Source of the DNA: Gammaproteobacteria bacterium
Lineage (GTDB): Bacteria > Pseudomonadota > Gammaproteobacteria > Pseudomonadales > Azotimanducaceae_A
Reading direction: 5' to 3'
Assembly: GCA_026713405.1 (NCBI GenBank)
Contig: JAPOON010000822.1
Coordinates: forward strand, 1-7,282
Length of the DNA stretch: 7,282 nt
Shown here: positions 5,951 through 7,282 of the stretch, one piece after another
Position numbering within the stretch: the stretch's first letter is position 1
How the letters are laid out: each line of letters opens with the position of its first letter
Notes under the pieces: generated by a model
The model's input: only the letters and a program-made list of their open reading frames with translations
The model's database searches: none
What the model was told of the DNA's origin: nothing
Translations under genes and position numbers: made by a program

Positions 5951-6233
5951 AGTCGAGTTCCTCGAACGATTCCACGAATGCCAGGACGATCACCTCGTCC
6001 TCCGGTTCCGCGGCGGCGTATTCCAGGTCGAAGCCGACCAGGAAGCCGACTGCGAGCGGTATGGCGGCGGTCAGCGCCGCGCGGGGGAAATTCGCGGCGA
6101 TCCAGTCGATCAGCCGCTGCAGGCCGTCCCGGACCGGCAGGTTGTTGCGGATGCGCTGCTCGAGCCCGGGGGTGAGGTGGTGCTCCTCGTTGAGCAGCGC
6201 GTTCAGCCGGTCTTCGAAACTTTCGCTGGTCAT
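5943..6233 (-). CDS. Small single-pass membrane protein, candidate anti-sigma factor
   Basis: This 96-residue protein has a cytoplasmic-type N-terminal part (1-50) with charged helices (ESFEDRLNALLNEEHHL, then LEQRIRNNL and LQRLIDWIAANF), one transmembrane segment (about 52-68, AALTAAIPLAVGFLVGF), and a short acidic C-terminal tail (AAAEPEDEV to EELDYE) that should face the periplasm by the positive-inside rule. I recognise no named domain. The gene overlaps the sigma-factor stop by four bases (ATGA) and the sensor start by eight bases. Its size, topology and position between an ECF sigma factor and a CnrX-like sensor match CnrY-type anti-sigma factors (about 95 residues, one membrane span). 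It has no cysteines, so it is not a ZAS-type zinc anti-sigma factor. The function is inferred from context only. Confidence 0.8.
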   Translation of the reverse strand: MTSESFEDRLNALLNEEHHLTPGLEQRIRNNLPVRDGLQRLIDWIAANFPRAALTAAIPLAVGFLVGFDLEYAAAEPEDEVIVLAFVESFEELDYE

Positions 6234-6841
6234 GCCGTTGCTTCCTCCTGAAATTCCTTGCGCAATGCCCGCCTGGCCCGGGCCAGCAGGGATTCGAGGG
6301 CGCGCACGCCCACGCCGAGCACGATGGCGGCCTGCCGGTTCGACATCCCCTGCTGGTGGCAGAGCAGAACGGCATCGCGCTGGTTGGCGGGCAGGCGAGC
6401 AAGCGCCGCGTGCAGGCGCTGCCTGTCCTCCGCGATGCCGCGCTTCTCCTGGGGCCCGGGGGTGAAATCGGCGGTATCGGGCAGGTCGTCATCAGCCTCC
6501 CGCGCCTTTCTGCGGTAATGGTCGACAAACTGGTTGTGAGCGATGCGATGCAACCAGGTGGTGAATTTCACCCGCCCCGGGCGATACGTGCCCGCCCTGC
6601 GCCATACCGCGAAGAACGTCTCCTGGGCCAGGTCATCGCTGTCGGCCCTGGATCCGGTCAGACGAAGCAGGTAGTGATGGATGGCGTTCAGGTGGCGGCC
6701 GAGCAGGCTGGCGAAAGCCTGCTCATCGCCTTCGTGGATTCGGCGCACCAGTTCCTCGTCGCCCGGTGACGACAAGCCGGCGTCAGCCGTCCTGCTGCCG
6801 TTTCGGTTTCTTGCGGTGCTTGGCGGCGCGGAGTTCTTCAC
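6230..6841 (-). CDS. ECF-type RNA polymerase sigma factor
   Basis: This protein has only sigma regions 2 and 4, as in ECF sigma factors, and should direct RNA polymerase to stress or envelope promoters when released from its partner. Region 2 spans about residues 29-113: DEELVRRIHEGDEQAF, then DSDDLAQETFFAVWRR (core binding) and FTTWLHRIAHNQFVDHYRRK (-10 recognition). An acidic linker (116-125) joins region 4 (about 143-196), with LARLPANQRDAVLL and the helix-turn-helix GMSNRQAAIVLGVGVRALESLLARARRAL. The GTG at 6841 gives 203 residues, overlaps the EF-hand gene by 59 bases and has AGGTG just upstream. A TTG at 6775 would give 181 residues and start eight bases past the EF-hand stop, but has no visible ribosome binding site. 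The start is therefore uncertain although the gene is not. Its stop overlaps the next start (ATGA), as expected for a sigma factor made with its anti-sigma factor. Confidence 0.93.
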   Translation of the reverse strand: MKNSAPPSTARNRNGSRTADAGLSSPGDEELVRRIHEGDEQAFASLLGRHLNAIHHYLLRLTGSRADSDDLAQETFFAVWRRAGTYRPGRVKFTTWLHRIAHNQFVDHYRRKAREADDDLPDTADFTPGPQEKRGIAEDRQRLHAALARLPANQRDAVLLCHQQGMSNRQAAIVLGVGVRALESLLARARRALRKEFQEEATA

Positions 6842-7181
6842 GGGTCACCTGTCCGTCCTCGTCGCTGTCGAGTGCAAGCAGCCGCTCCATGCGCTTGCCG
6901 TACTCTTCCGCCGAGATGGCGCCGTCTCCGTCGGCGTCCAGGTGTTCGAACTTGCGTTGCCGCCGCTCGTCGATCCTTTCCTGACGCCGTTCCTCGGAAA
7001 ACAGCTCCTCCCTGGTCAACGTGCCGTCCCCGTCCGCATCGATGCGGCTGAAGCGCTCCGCCGCCCTGGCTTCGGCTTCCTCGATGGATATGGGGCCGTG
7101 CCAGCGCCTGTCGGGCTTCTCGGCGAATGCCGCGGCGCTTGCCGCGAGCAGGACCGGGATCAGTATCAGAGACGTCTTCAA
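6783..7181 (-). CDS. Secreted three-EF-hand (predicted calcium-binding) protein, TTG start
   Basis: This 132-residue protein begins with a Sec signal peptide (KTSLILIPVLLAASAAAFA, likely cleaved after Ala20) and carries three canonical 12-residue EF-hand loops: Asp48 to Glu59 (DADGDGTLTREE), Asp82 to Glu93 (DADGDGAISAEE) and Asp105 to Glu116 (DSDEDGQVTREE). Positions 1, 3, 5 and 12 of each loop are acidic, so calcium binding is likely. The remainder is highly charged helix, with a basic tail (KHRKKPKRQQ). The frame is open to 7244, but the TTG at 7181 is chosen because AGGAG lies seven bases upstream (7193-7189) and the signal peptide then begins at once. The export signal places it in the periplasm or outside. 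It is the first gene before the ECF sigma factor, so it may supply a calcium input to the operon or be a target of it. Confidence 0.87.
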   Translation of the reverse strand: MKTSLILIPVLLAASAAAFAEKPDRRWHGPISIEEAEARAAERFSRIDADGDGTLTREELFSEERRQERIDERRQRKFEHLDADGDGAISAEEYGKRMERLLALDSDEDGQVTREELRAAKHRKKPKRQQDG

Positions 7182-7242
7182 TCTGGTTCTCCTGTTGAGG
7201 GTGCATCGCCTTGTACGAGACGGGGCACTGATTCCGTCGCAC

Positions 7243-7269
7243 AAGATACACCTGAGTCTGCCGTGTCAA
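7243..7269 (-). promoter_or_regulatory. Candidate sigma-70-type promoter for the EF-hand/sigma operon
   Basis: On the minus strand a perfect TTGACA (7269-7264) is followed after 15 bases by TATCTT (7248-7243, four of six matches to TATAAT). The spacing is shorter than the ideal 17, so activity may be weak or need an activator. It would give a leader of about 55 bases before the TTG start. An ECF-type promoter is equally possible: GAAAC lies just upstream of the TTGACA, and a GTCTC occurs at 7221-7217, but their spacing fits no clear consensus. Confidence 0.35.
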
Positions 7270-7282
7270 CGTTTCGCATCAA

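Overview
The window looks like chromosomal DNA of a high-G+C proteobacterium, most likely a gammaproteobacterium. The main evidence is a Syd (SecY-interacting protein) homologue at the left edge, a family essentially confined to that class. Every gene I can support is on the minus strand, so transcription runs from right to left. I see no tRNA, rRNA, CRISPR array or transposase gene. Genus-level placement is not possible from the sequence alone.

Right block (about 5477-7282): a compact signalling operon. It begins with a secreted protein carrying three EF-hands (TTG start, 7181). This is followed by an ECF sigma factor, a 96-residue single-pass membrane protein placed where an anti-sigma factor would be (ATGA overlap), and a membrane-anchored periplasmic protein resembling CpxP/CnrX-type heavy-metal sensors (8-base overlap). 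The order sigma factor, small membrane protein and periplasmic sensor recalls the cnrYXH/nccYXH metal-responsive systems with the gene order changed. The difference is an upstream predicted calcium-binding protein and a sensor that lacks most of the CnrX metal ligands. This is the most interesting part of the window.

Spacer (5024-5476): about 450 bases with no convincing gene. It holds two tandem copies of a ~59-base unit with 66-base period, then a perfect 22-base palindrome and a run of three small hairpins. The hairpins extend into the 3' end of the sensor gene and encode its C-terminal tail.

Middle block (2568-5023): an enoyl-CoA hydratase/isomerase-family protein, an acyl-CoA dehydrogenase with Asp at the usual catalytic Glu position, and a GFA/CENP-V-type zinc protein. 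They are tightly spaced (4 and 37 bases) and probably form one operon for catabolism of a CoA-linked carboxylic acid.

Left block (1-2414): a luciferase-like (LLM) flavin or F420 oxidoreductase is translationally coupled by an ATGA overlap to an FMN-dependent alpha-hydroxy-acid dehydrogenase, followed 65 bases later by syd, which runs off the window. A 153-base gap containing an interrupted inverted repeat separates this block from the acyl-CoA genes, so it may have its own promoter.
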